Assembly (NCBI GenBank): GCA_046715235.1
Contig: JBKJZO010000193.1
Span: 1-11,839 of the forward strand
Source: JBKJZO01 sp046715235
GTDB lineage: Bacteria; Actinomycetota; Actinomycetes; BP-191
Length of the DNA stretch: 11,839 nucleotides
Direction: 5' to 3'
Both the position numbers and the translations under genes were made by a program. The number at the start of each line of letters is the position of its first letter. Within the stretch, counting starts at the first letter, position 1. Of the stretch, positions 1-6,833 are shown piece by piece. Under the pieces are notes generated by a model. It worked only from the letters and a program-made list of their open reading frames with translations. It made no database searches and had not been told where the DNA came from.

Positions 1-1025
1 ATCTCGGGCAGCGTCATCTTGATCAGCGGCAGGAAGATCCGCTCGGTCGCCTTGCCGAGGGGACCGTCCTCCTGCGGCGGCCGCCCGACGATGATTGTCT
101 GGTAGAGCGGGTCTTTGCGATGGGTCACGCACTCGACGTGCAACACCGGGAACGGCTCGACCGGCGTGTAGAAGCCGGTGTGGTCGCCGAAGGGACCTTC
201 AGGTGCTCGTTCCCCCGGCTCGAGCCAGCCCTCGAAGACGATCTCGGCAGTCGCGGGCACCTGCAGCGGCACCGTCTTGCAGTCGACCAGCTCGACGCGG
301 TCGCGCCGCAGGAAGCCGGCGAACAGGTACTCGTCGATACCCGGCAGCGGCGCGCTTCCGGCGTACGTCACAACCGGGTCGCAGCCGAAAGCGATCGCGA
401 CCGGCAGCCGCTGGCCGAGCCGTTCGGCGACGGCGTGGTGGGCGGTCGAGTCCTTGTGGATCTGCCAGTGCATCCCGACGGTGTTGCGCGAGTGCCGCTG
501 GAGCCGGTACATGCCGACGTTGCGGGTGCCGTCGACCGGGTGCTTGGTGTGGGTGAGGCCGAGGTTCATGAACGCGCCGCCGTCGTCGGGCCACGTCGTC
601 AGCGCCGGCCACTCGCCGAGGTCGATCTGGTCGCCGGTCTTGACGATCTCCTGGCACGGCCCGCTCTTGACCTTCTTCGGCGGTACGCCGCGCAGCGACG
701 CGACCTTGCCGAGCGCCTCCCTGATGCCGCCGAAACCGTGCGGCACCTCGGGCTTGATCAGATCGCCGATGCGCTCGCCGATCTCGTCGAGTGACTCGAC
801 GCCGAGCGCCATCGCCATCCGCTTCATCGTGCCGAAGACGTTGATGACGATCGGGTAGGACGACCCGAGCGGTTTGTCGAAGACCAGCGCCGGGCCCTGC
901 TCGCGGATAACGCGAGTAACGATCTCGGTGACTTCGAGATACGGGTCGACGGGCGCCTTGACGTGCCGGAGCTCCCCGGCCTTGTCGAGGGCGCGGAGGA
1001 ACTCGCGTAGATCGTCGTACGCCAT
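1..1025 (-). CDS. UbiD-family menaquinone biosynthesis decarboxylase (SCO4490-like), C-terminus outside window
   Basis: This is probably the prenylated-FMN-dependent decarboxylase of a late step in menaquinone synthesis by the futalosine route (the UbiD-like protein sometimes called MqnL). About 341 residues are present from ATG at 1025; the family is about 480-490 long, so roughly the last 145 lie beyond position 1. It begins MAYDDLREFLRAL, like the Streptomyces family. UbiD signatures are clear: GMYRLQRH with the cofactor-site arginine at residue 174, GMHWQIHKD just after it, and EGPFGDHTG with the catalytic acidic pair E276 and D281. No good Shine-Dalgarno precedes the ATG, but the match to the family begins there. 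Sharing the window with a quinol oxidase-type complex and cytochrome c maturation genes fits a respiratory role. The family call is firm. The exact substrate is inferred, since UbiD members also act on other aromatic acids. Confidence 0.9.
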   Translation of the reverse strand, partial: MAYDDLREFLRALDKAGELRHVKAPVDPYLEVTEIVTRVIREQGPALVFDKPLGSSYPIVINVFGTMKRMAMALGVESLDEIGERIGDLIKPEVPHGFGGIREALGKVASLRGVPPKKVKSGPCQEIVKTGDQIDLGEWPALTTWPDDGGAFMNLGLTHTKHPVDGTRNVGMYRLQRHSRNTVGMHWQIHKDSTAHHAVAERLGQRLPVAIAFGCDPVVTYAGSAPLPGIDEYLFAGFLRRDRVELVDCKTVPLQVPATAEIVFEGWLEPGERAPEGPFGDHTGFYTPVEPFPVLHVECVTHRKDPLYQTIIVGRPPQEDGPLGKATERIFLPLIKMTLPE

Positions 1026-1111
1026 GCCGTGAAGTATCGCGGCGGGCCGGGGCGCGCGCGCAATTCGGCACCCTTGACTCTCCTGTTGCCGGATACCTGA
1101 GCCTGGCGCCC
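1026..1111. promoter_or_regulatory. Divergent intergenic region with a possible MerR-type promoter
   Basis: These 86 bases separate the UbiD gene from the MerR remnant. On the plus strand TTGACT (1074-1079) could be a -35 box. It is followed by CTCTCCTGTTGCCGGATACC, with short opposed TCC/GGA elements, and a weak -10 such as GAGCCT (1099-1104) at a spacing of 19. Long 19-20 base spacers are typical of MerR-regulated promoters, so this may be the relic of an autoregulated promoter. On the minus strand GATACT lies close to the UbiD start. None of these matches is strong. Confidence 0.3.
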
Positions 1112-1328
1112 ATGGAACCGGCACCCAGGGATCACTCGCTCGCAATCGGGGAATTCGCCAAGCTGACGCATCTTTCGGTGAAGACCCTGCGGCACTACCA
1201 CGGCGGAGCGCGCCGTGGACCTCGGCGCCACCTACGTCGCGAACTTCGACGAGTACGGCGCGAAGTGGGCGGCCCTGCTCGACCCCGAAGGCAACGAGTT
1301 CGACATCGGCAGCGGAGTCTCGCCCTAG
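1112..1328 (+). pseudogene. Remnant: MerR-family DNA-binding N-terminus joined out of frame to a VOC (glyoxalase-like) C-terminus
   Basis: From ATG 1112 the first 30 codons read like the start of a MerR regulator: LAIGEFAKLTHLSVKTLRHYH is the helix-turn-helix of this family, where GLL-type residues should follow. At about 1202 the MerR match ends abruptly. From about 1203, in another frame (codons starting at 1203, 1206 and so on), the sequence reads AERAVDLGATYVANFDEYG and then DPEGNEFDIGS, stopping at TAG 1326-1328. This is the typical end of a VOC/glyoxalase-fold domain. The middle of the gene or genes is missing and the frames do not match, so neither part can be a working protein. The source could be one MerR protein with a C-terminal VOC domain or two neighbouring genes; I cannot tell which. 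The MerR frame stays open by chance into the next gene. Confidence 0.75.
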
Positions 1329-1381
1329 CGCCCCTGGCCGCCCAACGCGTCGCCGTACGCCGTGCGATGCTGGAGGGGAGG

Positions 1382-1390
1382 AAAGGAGGT
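1382..1390 (+). promoter_or_regulatory. Strong ribosome binding site for the PLDc_N-type gene
   Basis: AAAGGAGGT is a near-perfect Shine-Dalgarno sequence six bases before ATG 1397. It fixes the start of the small membrane protein and argues against a long protein read through from the MerR remnant at 1112. Confidence 0.85.
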
Positions 1391-1396
1391 CAGGCG

Positions 1397-1708
1397 ATGC
1401 ACATCGGAGTCGGCGCCGCGCTGATGCTTCTGCTCTTCTCGTACAGCCTCGTCGACCTCATCGCGACGGATTCAGCGCTCATTCGTAACCTGCCGAAGCT
1501 GGCCTGGCTCGCCGTCATCATTCTGGTGCCGATACTGGGTCCGGTGGCCTGGATCGCGCTCGGCCGGCCACACGGCGCGGCGCTCCTGCCCGGCACGCAG
1601 GGCGTTGCGGGGCCCCCTCGTTCGAAGGCCAAACGTCCCCTCGCACCGGACGACGACCCGGAGTTCCTGCGTCGTCTCAAGGGAAACGGCGACGACCCGC
1701 GGGTTTAG
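1397..1708 (+). CDS. Small two-helix membrane protein, PLDc_N-domain type
   Basis: This 103-residue protein has two hydrophobic helices, residues 3-22 and about 31-53, then a polar tail ending DDDPEFLRRLKGNGDDPRV. The segment LPKLAWLAVIILVPILGPVAWIALGRP is typical of the PLDc_N family (the short N-terminal membrane domain of cardiolipin synthase-like proteins), which in actinobacteria often stands alone. No phospholipase catalytic HKD motif is present, so no enzyme activity is implied and the role is unknown. The start is set by a very strong ribosome binding site. The stop codon overlaps the stop of the convergent bacterioferritin gene. The family call rests on the LVPILGP-W pattern, and I am fairly sure of it. 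Confidence 0.8.
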   Translation: MHIGVGAALMLLLFSYSLVDLIATDSALIRNLPKLAWLAVIILVPILGPVAWIALGRPHGAALLPGTQGVAGPPRSKAKRPLAPDDDPEFLRRLKGNGDDPRV

Positions 1709-2184
1709 TCGCCGGGCGAGCCGAGTTGCTGCGACAGGTACAGCGCCTCGCCGAGTTTCTCGATGAGGGCGATCTGCGTCTCCAGGTAGTCGATGTGCTT
1801 CTCCTCGTCGGCGAGGATCTCCTCGAACAGCAACGCAGTCGTCGAGTCACCCTTGCTCCGGCACATCTGCACCCCGGGACGCAGCCTCTGTACGACGGCC
1901 ATTTCGACAGCGAGGTCGGCGTGGAACTGCTCCGGGATCGTCTGGCCGATCGTCAACGTGCCCAGGCGCTGATAGTTGGGCAGGCCCTCGAGGAACAGGA
2001 TGCGGTCCGTGATGCGCTCCGCGTGCGTCATCTCCTCGATCGATTCCTTGCGCGTGTGCGCGGCCAGCTCGGCGTAGCCCCAGTTCTGCTGCATCTTCGC
2101 GTGCAGGAAGTACTGGTTGATCGCGGTGAGTTCGCTGGTCAGCTGTTCGTTGAGCAGCGCGAGGACCTCGGGGTCACCCTGCAT
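1705..2184 (-). CDS. bfr: Bacterioferritin
   Basis: This is a haem-binding ferritin that oxidises Fe(II) and stores it as a mineral inside a 24-subunit cytoplasmic shell. The 159 residues match the usual family length. All ferroxidase ligands are in the standard positions: E18, E51, H54, E94, E127 and H130. M52, the inter-subunit haem ligand, is also present. CGGAGG at 2190-2195 lies five bases before the ATG. The gene follows bfd by 12 bases and is probably transcribed with it, so both would answer to the iron box upstream of bfd. Its stop TAA overlaps the TAG of the convergent PLDc_N-type gene, leaving no room for a terminator between them. Confidence 0.97.
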   Translation of the reverse strand: MQGDPEVLALLNEQLTSELTAINQYFLHAKMQQNWGYAELAAHTRKESIEEMTHAERITDRILFLEGLPNYQRLGTLTIGQTIPEQFHADLAVEMAVVQRLRPGVQMCRSKGDSTTALLFEEILADEEKHIDYLETQIALIEKLGEALYLSQQLGSPGD

Positions 2185-2189
2185 TGCGG

Positions 2190-2195
2190 CCTCCG
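2190..2195 (-). promoter_or_regulatory. Ribosome binding site of bfr
   Basis: CGGAGG on the minus strand, five bases before the bacterioferritin ATG at 2184 and directly after the bfd stop codon. It supports translation of bfr from a shared bfd-bfr message. Confidence 0.8.
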
Positions 2196-2196
2196 G

Positions 2197-2391
2197 TTAG
2201 GACGCGGCCACCATCGGCTGGGGGCGACCGTCGTCGAACTTCCGGATCATGTCGCAAATACGCACCCGGCAGGAGCCGCAAGCGCTTCCCGCGCCGCTGC
2301 GCCGGGCGAGTTCGGCCGCCGTACGGACACCTTCGCAAAGGGAACGGTGAACGTCGGTCTCGTCGACCGCGGCGCAAACACATACGTACAT
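2197..2391 (-). CDS. bfd: Bacterioferritin-associated ferredoxin
   Basis: This is a 64-residue [2Fe-2S] protein that passes electrons to the haem of bacterioferritin so that stored iron can be reduced and released to the cytosol. The BFD/Fer2_BFD pattern is complete: C4-x-C6 near the start (MYVCVCAAV) and C38-x-x-C41 (CGSC), separated by 31 residues. C19 is an additional cysteine. The gene lies immediately upstream of bfr, its expected partner. No clear Shine-Dalgarno is present; the inferred transcription start is only about 10 bases before the ATG, so translation may be nearly leaderless. Confidence 0.93.
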   Translation of the reverse strand: MYVCVCAAVDETDVHRSLCEGVRTAAELARRSGAGSACGSCRVRICDMIRKFDDGRPQPMVAAS

Positions 2392-2408
2392 GCTGGCAGG
2401 ACACGCCT

Positions 2409-2437
2409 TAAGTAAGGTGAGGGTGCCCTAAGTACAA
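2409..2437 (-). promoter_or_regulatory. Candidate bfd-bfr promoter with DtxR/IdeR-like iron box in the spacer
   Basis: On the minus strand TTGTAC (2432-2437) and TACTTA (2409-2414) are 17 bases apart, the right spacing for a -35/-10 pair, although each hexamer is only a fair match. The spacer and the edge of the -10 are covered by TTAGGGCACCCTCACCTTA (2413-2431). This agrees with the IdeR/DtxR consensus TWAGGTWAGSCTWACCTWA at 15 of 19 positions by my count. A regulator bound here would block RNA polymerase, which predicts repression of bfd-bfr when iron is plentiful. The site is about 21 bases from the bfd start codon. Confidence 0.6.
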
Positions 2438-2468
2438 CGGCTCGAGGCGAGAAAGTCCAGCCCGGATT

Positions 2469-3425
2469 TCACACGCCGGCGTACGAGTGCAAGCCGGTGA
2501 TCCAGAGGTTCACGGCGTAGTAGTTGATCATGAGGCTGGCGAACCCGATGATGCCGATGACGGCCGCTCCCCGGCCTTTCCAGCCGGCTGTCGCGCGGGC
2601 GTGCAGGTAGCCCGCGTAGATGACCCACGTGATGAAGGCCCACGTTTCCTTGGCGTCCCAGCCCCAGTAGCGGCCCCACGCGGCCTCGGCCCAGACGGCG
2701 CCGGCCACGACGCCAAAGGTCCAGATCGGGAAGGCGAACGCCGTCAGGCGGTAGGCGACCGTGTCGATCTTCTCCGCACTCGGCAACCACGGCAGCCGCC
2801 CGCCGCTCAGGTCCTTGACGAGGAACACGGCGGTGGCCGCGAACGCGACCATGTACATGCCCGATGCGGTCATCACCGCAACCGTGTGGATCTTGATCCA
2901 GTAGGAGTTGAGCGCGGGCACCAGGGGCGCTGCCGGCGCGTAGAGCACGGTCACCGCGATGCCGAGGTTGATCACGACCGGCGCCATGACGATCGCGCCC
3001 AGGTAGCGGATCGGCTGGCGGGTCAACAGCACGAGGTACGCCGACACCGCGATCAGGCAGATGACCGACGAGTACTCGTACATGTTGCCCCACGGCACCC
3101 GGTGCGCCGCGAGCCCGCGCGTCACGAGCGAACCGTTGTGCAGCGCCCACCCGAGCACGGTGACCGCGACGGCCGCCCGGCCCGCGGCGCTCGCCCAGTT
3201 CTCCCGCACCCGGCCTTCACGCGCAGTGCGACCACCGGTGTACGACGACGGCAGCGAGTCGACGGCCCCGCCGGCAATCGGCGCGAGATCGGGCGTGCGC
3301 GCCTTGCGCAGCCGGTGCCCGAAGGCGAACTCGGCGGCGTAGCCGACCATCGCGACGGCGTAGCAGACGATCGCGGCGAACAGCAGGTTATCGCTGGTCC
3401 TGGCCAGGTCGAGATCGACAGGCAC
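2469..3425 (-). CDS. ccsB: Cytochrome c biogenesis protein CcsB (CcsA/ResC-type haem handling subunit)
   Basis: This is the polytopic subunit of the System II cytochrome c synthase. With ResB it carries haem across the membrane and attaches it to CxxCH motifs of apocytochromes. The 318-residue protein has about eight hydrophobic helices. It carries the haem-handling WGWDAKETW motif at about residues 254-262 and histidines near predicted outer loops (HNGS, KIHTV and the C-terminal GLHSY). The start is GTG at 3425, directly next to the resB stop TAG at 3426-3428, so the two are translationally linked. A loop at about 38-75 is polar and probably variable. No terminator-like hairpin is visible in the 77 bases before bfd. 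Confidence 0.95.
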   Translation of the reverse strand: MPVDLDLARTSDNLLFAAIVCYAVAMVGYAAEFAFGHRLRKARTPDLAPIAGGAVDSLPSSYTGGRTAREGRVRENWASAAGRAAVAVTVLGWALHNGSLVTRGLAAHRVPWGNMYEYSSVICLIAVSAYLVLLTRQPIRYLGAIVMAPVVINLGIAVTVLYAPAAPLVPALNSYWIKIHTVAVMTASGMYMVAFAATAVFLVKDLSGGRLPWLPSAEKIDTVAYRLTAFAFPIWTFGVVAGAVWAEAAWGRYWGWDAKETWAFITWVIYAGYLHARATAGWKGRGAAVIGIIGFASLMINYYAVNLWITGLHSYAGV

Positions 3426-5069
3426 CTACTGCTCCTCTCGCGACGGGGCGGCTGTGTCGCTGCGGTCCGGACCGATGCGGCCGGACAGGTCTCGAGTGAG
3501 CGCCGCGAACTCCCCCTGGAACCTGCCGGTGTCGTGCCGGGCGAGGCCACCGACCGATACGACGGTACCGCCGTCGCCAGGAGAGGCGCGCACCCAGACG
3601 CGGCGCCGGCGTACGAACAGGCTGGCGATCAGCCCGAGCAGTCCGGCGACGCAGGCCGCGAACGCCGTGCGCGTACCCGGGTCGCGCGTGGTCTGGAACA
3701 CGGCGTACTCGCGGAAGTCGGCGAACGTCACCGAGCCTCCGCCCGGCAATGCGACGGACCGGCCTGGGAAGAGCACGCCCTCGCCCGCTTTGGTCATCCT
3801 GTCCTCGTACATCTGGTAGACGGTCTGCGGCCGGGCCAGGTCGAGGTCGCCCGTGGACAGCTCGTAGGTGAGCACCGGCACCTTTGCCTCGGGCCAGCTC
3901 GAGTACGGCGCGCCCCCCGGCGTCGTCGCGAAGGTCGGGAAGAACGCGGCGCGCATGCCGACGTCGTACGGCAGGCCGTAGGGCACCTTGAGAAGTCCGA
4001 CGGAGAGCTGGTTGGCGTTCTTCTGCGGCAGGAAAGGCACGTAGTCGTCGTAGACGACCTTGCCCGCCTTGTCGCGGACGACGAATCGCGGCGCGAAGCC
4101 CGACCCGAGCAGGTAGACCTTCGCGCCGCCGACCTTCAGCGGGTGGTTGACCTGGATGTCGCGGCTGCGGCTGGCTGCGCCGGGGCGCGGGGCCCACTGA
4201 ACGTCGGCGTGGAACTCGGCCGGCTGACCGTTCGGCAGGTAGCGGGCGCGGAAGTCGTCCAGCCGCACTGTGAAGGGTGTGAGTTCTCCCTCGTTGACCC
4301 ACTGACCCCAGCTGAGGTCGTCGTACAGGGTCGCGGTGTTCGTGAAAGAGCGGCCCTCAACCACCGCGAAGATGCCCTTGTAGCCGAGCAGCGCACCCAG
4401 CGCCACCGCCGCGAGCAGCACCAGCAGCGACACGTGGAAGACCAGGTTGCCGGTCTCGCGCAGGTAGCCCTTCTCCGCCGCGACCGCGGGTGAGCCGTCG
4501 ACCGTCGTACTGCGGTCGGTGCGCCACCGGCGGCTGCGCAGCAGCGCGTGCGCCGCCGAGATCGCGTCATCAGGGGACGCGGACGTAGTGAACGTCGTAC
4601 TCGCGGGCAGCCGCTCGAAGTGCCGCGGCGGACGGGGCGGCCGGGCGAGTGCGGAGCGCGCGTGCAGCCGGATCCGCGGGATCAGGCAGCCGACCAGCGA
4701 GACGGCCAGCAGCGCGTAGAGCGTGTAGAACCAGGTGGAGCCGAACACGTCGAACATCCCGATGCGGTCGAGGACCGGCGCAAGCCCCGGGTGGTCGTCG
4801 TAGAACTGGTTGACGGCGGCGGTCTGGACGCCGCGCTGCGGGAACAGCGAGCCGGGTATGGCGGCGAGCGCCAGCAGGAAGAGCAGCAGCAGCGCGGTGC
4901 GCATCGTCGTCAGCTGGCGCCAGCCCTTGCGTACGACGGCCAGGAAGCCGTGCGCGGTGCTGGGCGGCCGGCGTACGGCGTCGACGTCGCCGGTCACGGA
5001 CTCGCCGGTAGAGAGCGCACCCGTCGCGACGAGCAGGTCGTCGCGCTCGCTCGTGCTCGGCTCAGTCAT
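3426..5069 (-). CDS. resB: Cytochrome c biogenesis protein ResB (Ccs1 type)
   Basis: This is the second core subunit of System II cytochrome c synthase and partner of CcsB. It has 547 residues, typical for actinobacterial ResB. After a polar N-terminus of about 45 residues comes WRQLTTMRTALLLLFLLALA and then PGSLFPQRG, the usual first helix and signature of the family. There are further helices near 120 and 205, a large extracytoplasmic domain (about 225-475) and a last helix at FAACVAGLLGLIASLFVRRRR. The basic run after it places the C-terminus in the cytoplasm. It follows ccdA by 16 bases. Only a weak Shine-Dalgarno is seen before ATG 5069. Confidence 0.95.
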   Translation of the reverse strand: MTEPSTSERDDLLVATGALSTGESVTGDVDAVRRPPSTAHGFLAVVRKGWRQLTTMRTALLLLFLLALAAIPGSLFPQRGVQTAAVNQFYDDHPGLAPVLDRIGMFDVFGSTWFYTLYALLAVSLVGCLIPRIRLHARSALARPPRPPRHFERLPASTTFTTSASPDDAISAAHALLRSRRWRTDRSTTVDGSPAVAAEKGYLRETGNLVFHVSLLVLLAAVALGALLGYKGIFAVVEGRSFTNTATLYDDLSWGQWVNEGELTPFTVRLDDFRARYLPNGQPAEFHADVQWAPRPGAASRSRDIQVNHPLKVGGAKVYLLGSGFAPRFVVRDKAGKVVYDDYVPFLPQKNANQLSVGLLKVPYGLPYDVGMRAAFFPTFATTPGGAPYSSWPEAKVPVLTYELSTGDLDLARPQTVYQMYEDRMTKAGEGVLFPGRSVALPGGGSVTFADFREYAVFQTTRDPGTRTAFAACVAGLLGLIASLFVRRRRVWVRASPGDGGTVVSVGGLARHDTGRFQGEFAALTRDLSGRIGPDRSDTAAPSREEQ

Positions 5070-5085
5070 CTCTGGGGCACGGTCA

Positions 5086-5874
5086 TCAGATCGGGGTCGA
5101 AAGTCCGGTCATGCGGACCTGCATCCAGAGCACGAAGCTGTTCCAGGCTCCGCTGACCTGGAGCAGTCCGAGGACGACGAGGAAGGCACCGCCGGCGCGG
5201 GTGACGAGCCGGTAGTGCCTCTTCACGACGCTCATCGCGGACGCGGCCCGGTTCAGCGCGAGGCCCGCCGCGATGAACGGGATGCCGATGCCCAGGCAGT
5301 AGGCCAGACCGAGGATCGCGCCGCGGCCGGCGCTGGCGCTGTCGACCATGAGGGTGGCGACAGCAGCCGCGGTCGGCCCGAGACACGGCGTCCAGCCGAG
5401 CCCGAACACGACCCCGAGCACCGGCGCGCCGGCGAGACCGGCTTGCGGCAGCCGGTGGATCCGCGCGTCACGGTTGACCCCGGGCACCCACCCCAGCGCG
5501 CCCATGAAGATCAGGCCCATCGCGATGGTGAACAGGCCGAGGACCCGGATGATGCTGTCCTGGTTGCGCGTCAGCGTCGCGCCGAGCCCACCAAAGATCG
5601 CGCCATAGGCGACGAAAACGGCAGCGAAGCCGAGTACGAACAGCACGCTGCCGGCCAGGACGCGGCCGCGCCGCGGCACCGCGTCGCCGTCCGGACCGGT
5701 GCCGGACAGGCCCGTCACGTACGACAGGTAGCCGGGCACGAGCGGGAGCACGCACGGCGACAGGAAGGAGACCAGGCCTGCGAGCAGCGCCACCGGCAGG
5801 GCCAGGACGAGCGACCCGTGGTCGGCGATGTCGCCGAACGACGAGCTGACGAGAGCCAGCGAGCGCGCGTTCAT
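5086..5874 (-). CDS. ccdA: Thiol-disulfide electron carrier CcdA (DsbD transmembrane family)
   Basis: This is a membrane protein that moves reducing equivalents from cytoplasmic thioredoxin to extracytoplasmic thiol proteins such as the TlpA/ResA-like protein encoded just upstream, keeping apocytochrome cysteines reduced for haem attachment. Its 262 residues form about six helices. The two redox cysteines are in their standard settings: C41 in FLSPCVLPLVPGYLSYV and C164 in GLGWTPCLGPTAAAV. The ATG at 5874 overlaps the TGA of the upstream gene (ATGA), a sign of translational coupling. The first 20 or so residues before the first helix are not conserved, so an internal start is possible but less likely given the overlap. 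Confidence 0.95.
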   Translation of the reverse strand: MNARSLALVSSSFGDIADHGSLVLALPVALLAGLVSFLSPCVLPLVPGYLSYVTGLSGTGPDGDAVPRRGRVLAGSVLFVLGFAAVFVAYGAIFGGLGATLTRNQDSIIRVLGLFTIAMGLIFMGALGWVPGVNRDARIHRLPQAGLAGAPVLGVVFGLGWTPCLGPTAAAVATLMVDSASAGRGAILGLAYCLGIGIPFIAAGLALNRAASAMSVVKRHYRLVTRAGGAFLVVLGLLQVSGAWNSFVLWMQVRMTGLSTPI

Positions 5875-6410
5875 CGGCCCTCGGCCGCCACGGCGCTGAT
5901 GATGCGGATCAGCTCGTCGGCGGGCGGGGCCTGACCAGTGAGACGTACGGCGACGCGCCCCTGGCGATCGAGCACGAAAGTGCTCGGCAGCGTCACCGGA
6001 GTGACGCCGTACAGGACGGACTGTTCGAGCGTGGGATCGAACAGGCTCGGGTAGCTGACCTTGTGGTCGTCGAGGAATGCGCGTGCGCTCGCCTTACCGT
6101 CACGGAAATTGACGCCGAGGAACCGCACCCCCTGCGAACGGGTGGCCGCGGCGGCACGTTCCAGGTCGGGCTGCTCGGCCTCGCACGGAGGGCACCAAGA
6201 CGCCCAGAAGTTCAGTACGACGGGCGCTCCCTTGAGGGTCGACAGGTCGATCTTCTCGCCGCGCAGGCCCTCCCCGACGAGGTTGGCGCCTGCCTCGCGC
6301 TTGCTCGCGGCGATGAGCGTGCCTGGAGCGTCACGATCGCCGGTGCAACCGGCCGTCGCGGACGTCAAAAAGAGCACCACGCCGACCGCCCAGGCAATTC
6401 GCGAGCGCAT
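5871..6410 (-). CDS. TlpA/ResA-like thiol-disulfide oxidoreductase lipoprotein
   Basis: This is a membrane-anchored thioredoxin-fold protein that probably reduces the disulfide of CxxC in apocytochrome c before haem ligation. The 179-residue product starts at ATG 6410 (MRSRIAWAVGVV), has an N-terminal hydrophobic stretch ending in a lipobox-like ATAGC with C22 as the likely lipid-bearing cysteine, and then a thioredoxin-like domain. The redox site is WCPPC at 72-76 and the cis-proline loop is VTLPSTFVLD. The reading frame stays open far upstream of 6410, but that part has no lipoprotein signal and runs antisense to other genes, so I reject it. First gene of the tlpA-ccdA-resB-ccsB operon and divergent from the cytochrome b6 cluster, with 57 bases between start codons. 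Confidence 0.92.
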   Translation of the reverse strand: MRSRIAWAVGVVLFLTSATAGCTGDRDAPGTLIAASKREAGANLVGEGLRGEKIDLSTLKGAPVVLNFWASWCPPCEAEQPDLERAAAATRSQGVRFLGVNFRDGKASARAFLDDHKVSYPSLFDPTLEQSVLYGVTPVTLPSTFVLDRQGRVAVRLTGQAPPADELIRIISAVAAEGR

Positions 6411-6467
6411 CGACACACACGTAGTATCGCTGGCGTCGACTCCCGCCACGAAAGGGCGCCTGGACAG
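6411..6467. promoter_or_regulatory. Divergent promoter region between cytochrome c maturation operon and b6-type complex operon
   Basis: Only 57 bases separate the tlpA and plus-strand start codons, so promoters for both operons must lie here or reach into the coding ends. TAGTAT at 6422-6427 is a -10-like hexamer for the plus strand. The same bases read GATACTAC on the minus strand and could serve tlpA with a very short leader. No convincing -35 box is visible for either. If both use this spot they would compete, or be co-controlled. Confidence 0.35.
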
Positions 6468-6824
6468 ATGCTGGACATGCTCATCCTGGGGATGCTCGTG
6501 GTGGGCCTGGCTGCGCTGTGGCCGCTCGCCAAGAACTCCGGATGGGGCCGCGCGTCCGTTGCCTCGCTCTACCTCACCATCGCGTTCATGTTCTTCTACG
6601 GCGCGATCCCGTCGGCGCTCATCACCTGGAGCGACGACTGGCAGATCGTGCTCGACCACAAGACCGGCACCGGTCTCGGTCCCCGACTGCGCGACATCCT
6701 GGTCGTCGGTTACTACAACGTCATCGTCCCGCTCACCTTCATCGCAGCAGTGCTCTGGCAGCGACTGCACCCGGTCAACGCCGATGCCGACGAGGCCAAG
6801 CGTGACGCCGGCGGCTACCGGTAG
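6468..6824 (+). CDS. Small three-helix membrane protein, first gene of the b6-type complex operon
   Basis: I do not recognise this 118-residue protein. It has three predicted membrane helices (about residues 2-21, 30-52 and 76-96), a charged loop between the second and third (SDDWQIVLDHKTGTG) and a polar tail. No cysteine and no metal-binding or haem motif is visible. I chose ATG 6468; a second in-frame ATG at 6477 is possible, and the open frame further upstream lies antisense to tlpA. Its stop overlaps the ribosome binding site of the ferredoxin gene, so it is almost certainly co-expressed with the complex. The context suggests a small accessory subunit or a membrane anchor for the ferredoxin; this is inference only. 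Confidence 0.8.
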   Translation: MLDMLILGMLVVGLAALWPLAKNSGWGRASVASLYLTIAFMFFYGAIPSALITWSDDWQIVLDHKTGTGLGPRLRDILVVGYYNVIVPLTFIAAVLWQRLHPVNADADEAKRDAGGYR

Positions 6825-6827
6825 GAG
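6823..6827 (+). promoter_or_regulatory. Ribosome binding site of the ferredoxin gene
   Basis: AGGAG, six bases before ATG 6834 and overlapping the stop codon TAG (6822-6824) of the preceding gene. It sets the ferredoxin start and shows tight coupling. Confidence 0.75.
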
Positions 6828-6833
6828 CTGCCG

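Noticed and set aside
1112..1708. A single 198-residue protein from the MerR ATG through the PLDc_N-type gene
   Set aside because: The middle part is VOC coding sequence read in the wrong frame, and AAAGGAGGT at 1382-1390 gives the second gene its own start. Kept only as a curiosity in the findings.
2487..4493. Long open frame of 668 codons on the plus strand
   Set aside because: It lies antisense to ccsB and resB, which have clear motifs and helices. The product is Arg/Asp/Gly/Val-rich without any fold signal, as expected from the opposite strand of high-GC coding DNA.
4810..5934. Open frame of 374 codons on the plus strand
   Set aside because: It is antisense to resB and ccdA and rich in Glu/Arg/Asp/Ala repeats typical of shadow frames.
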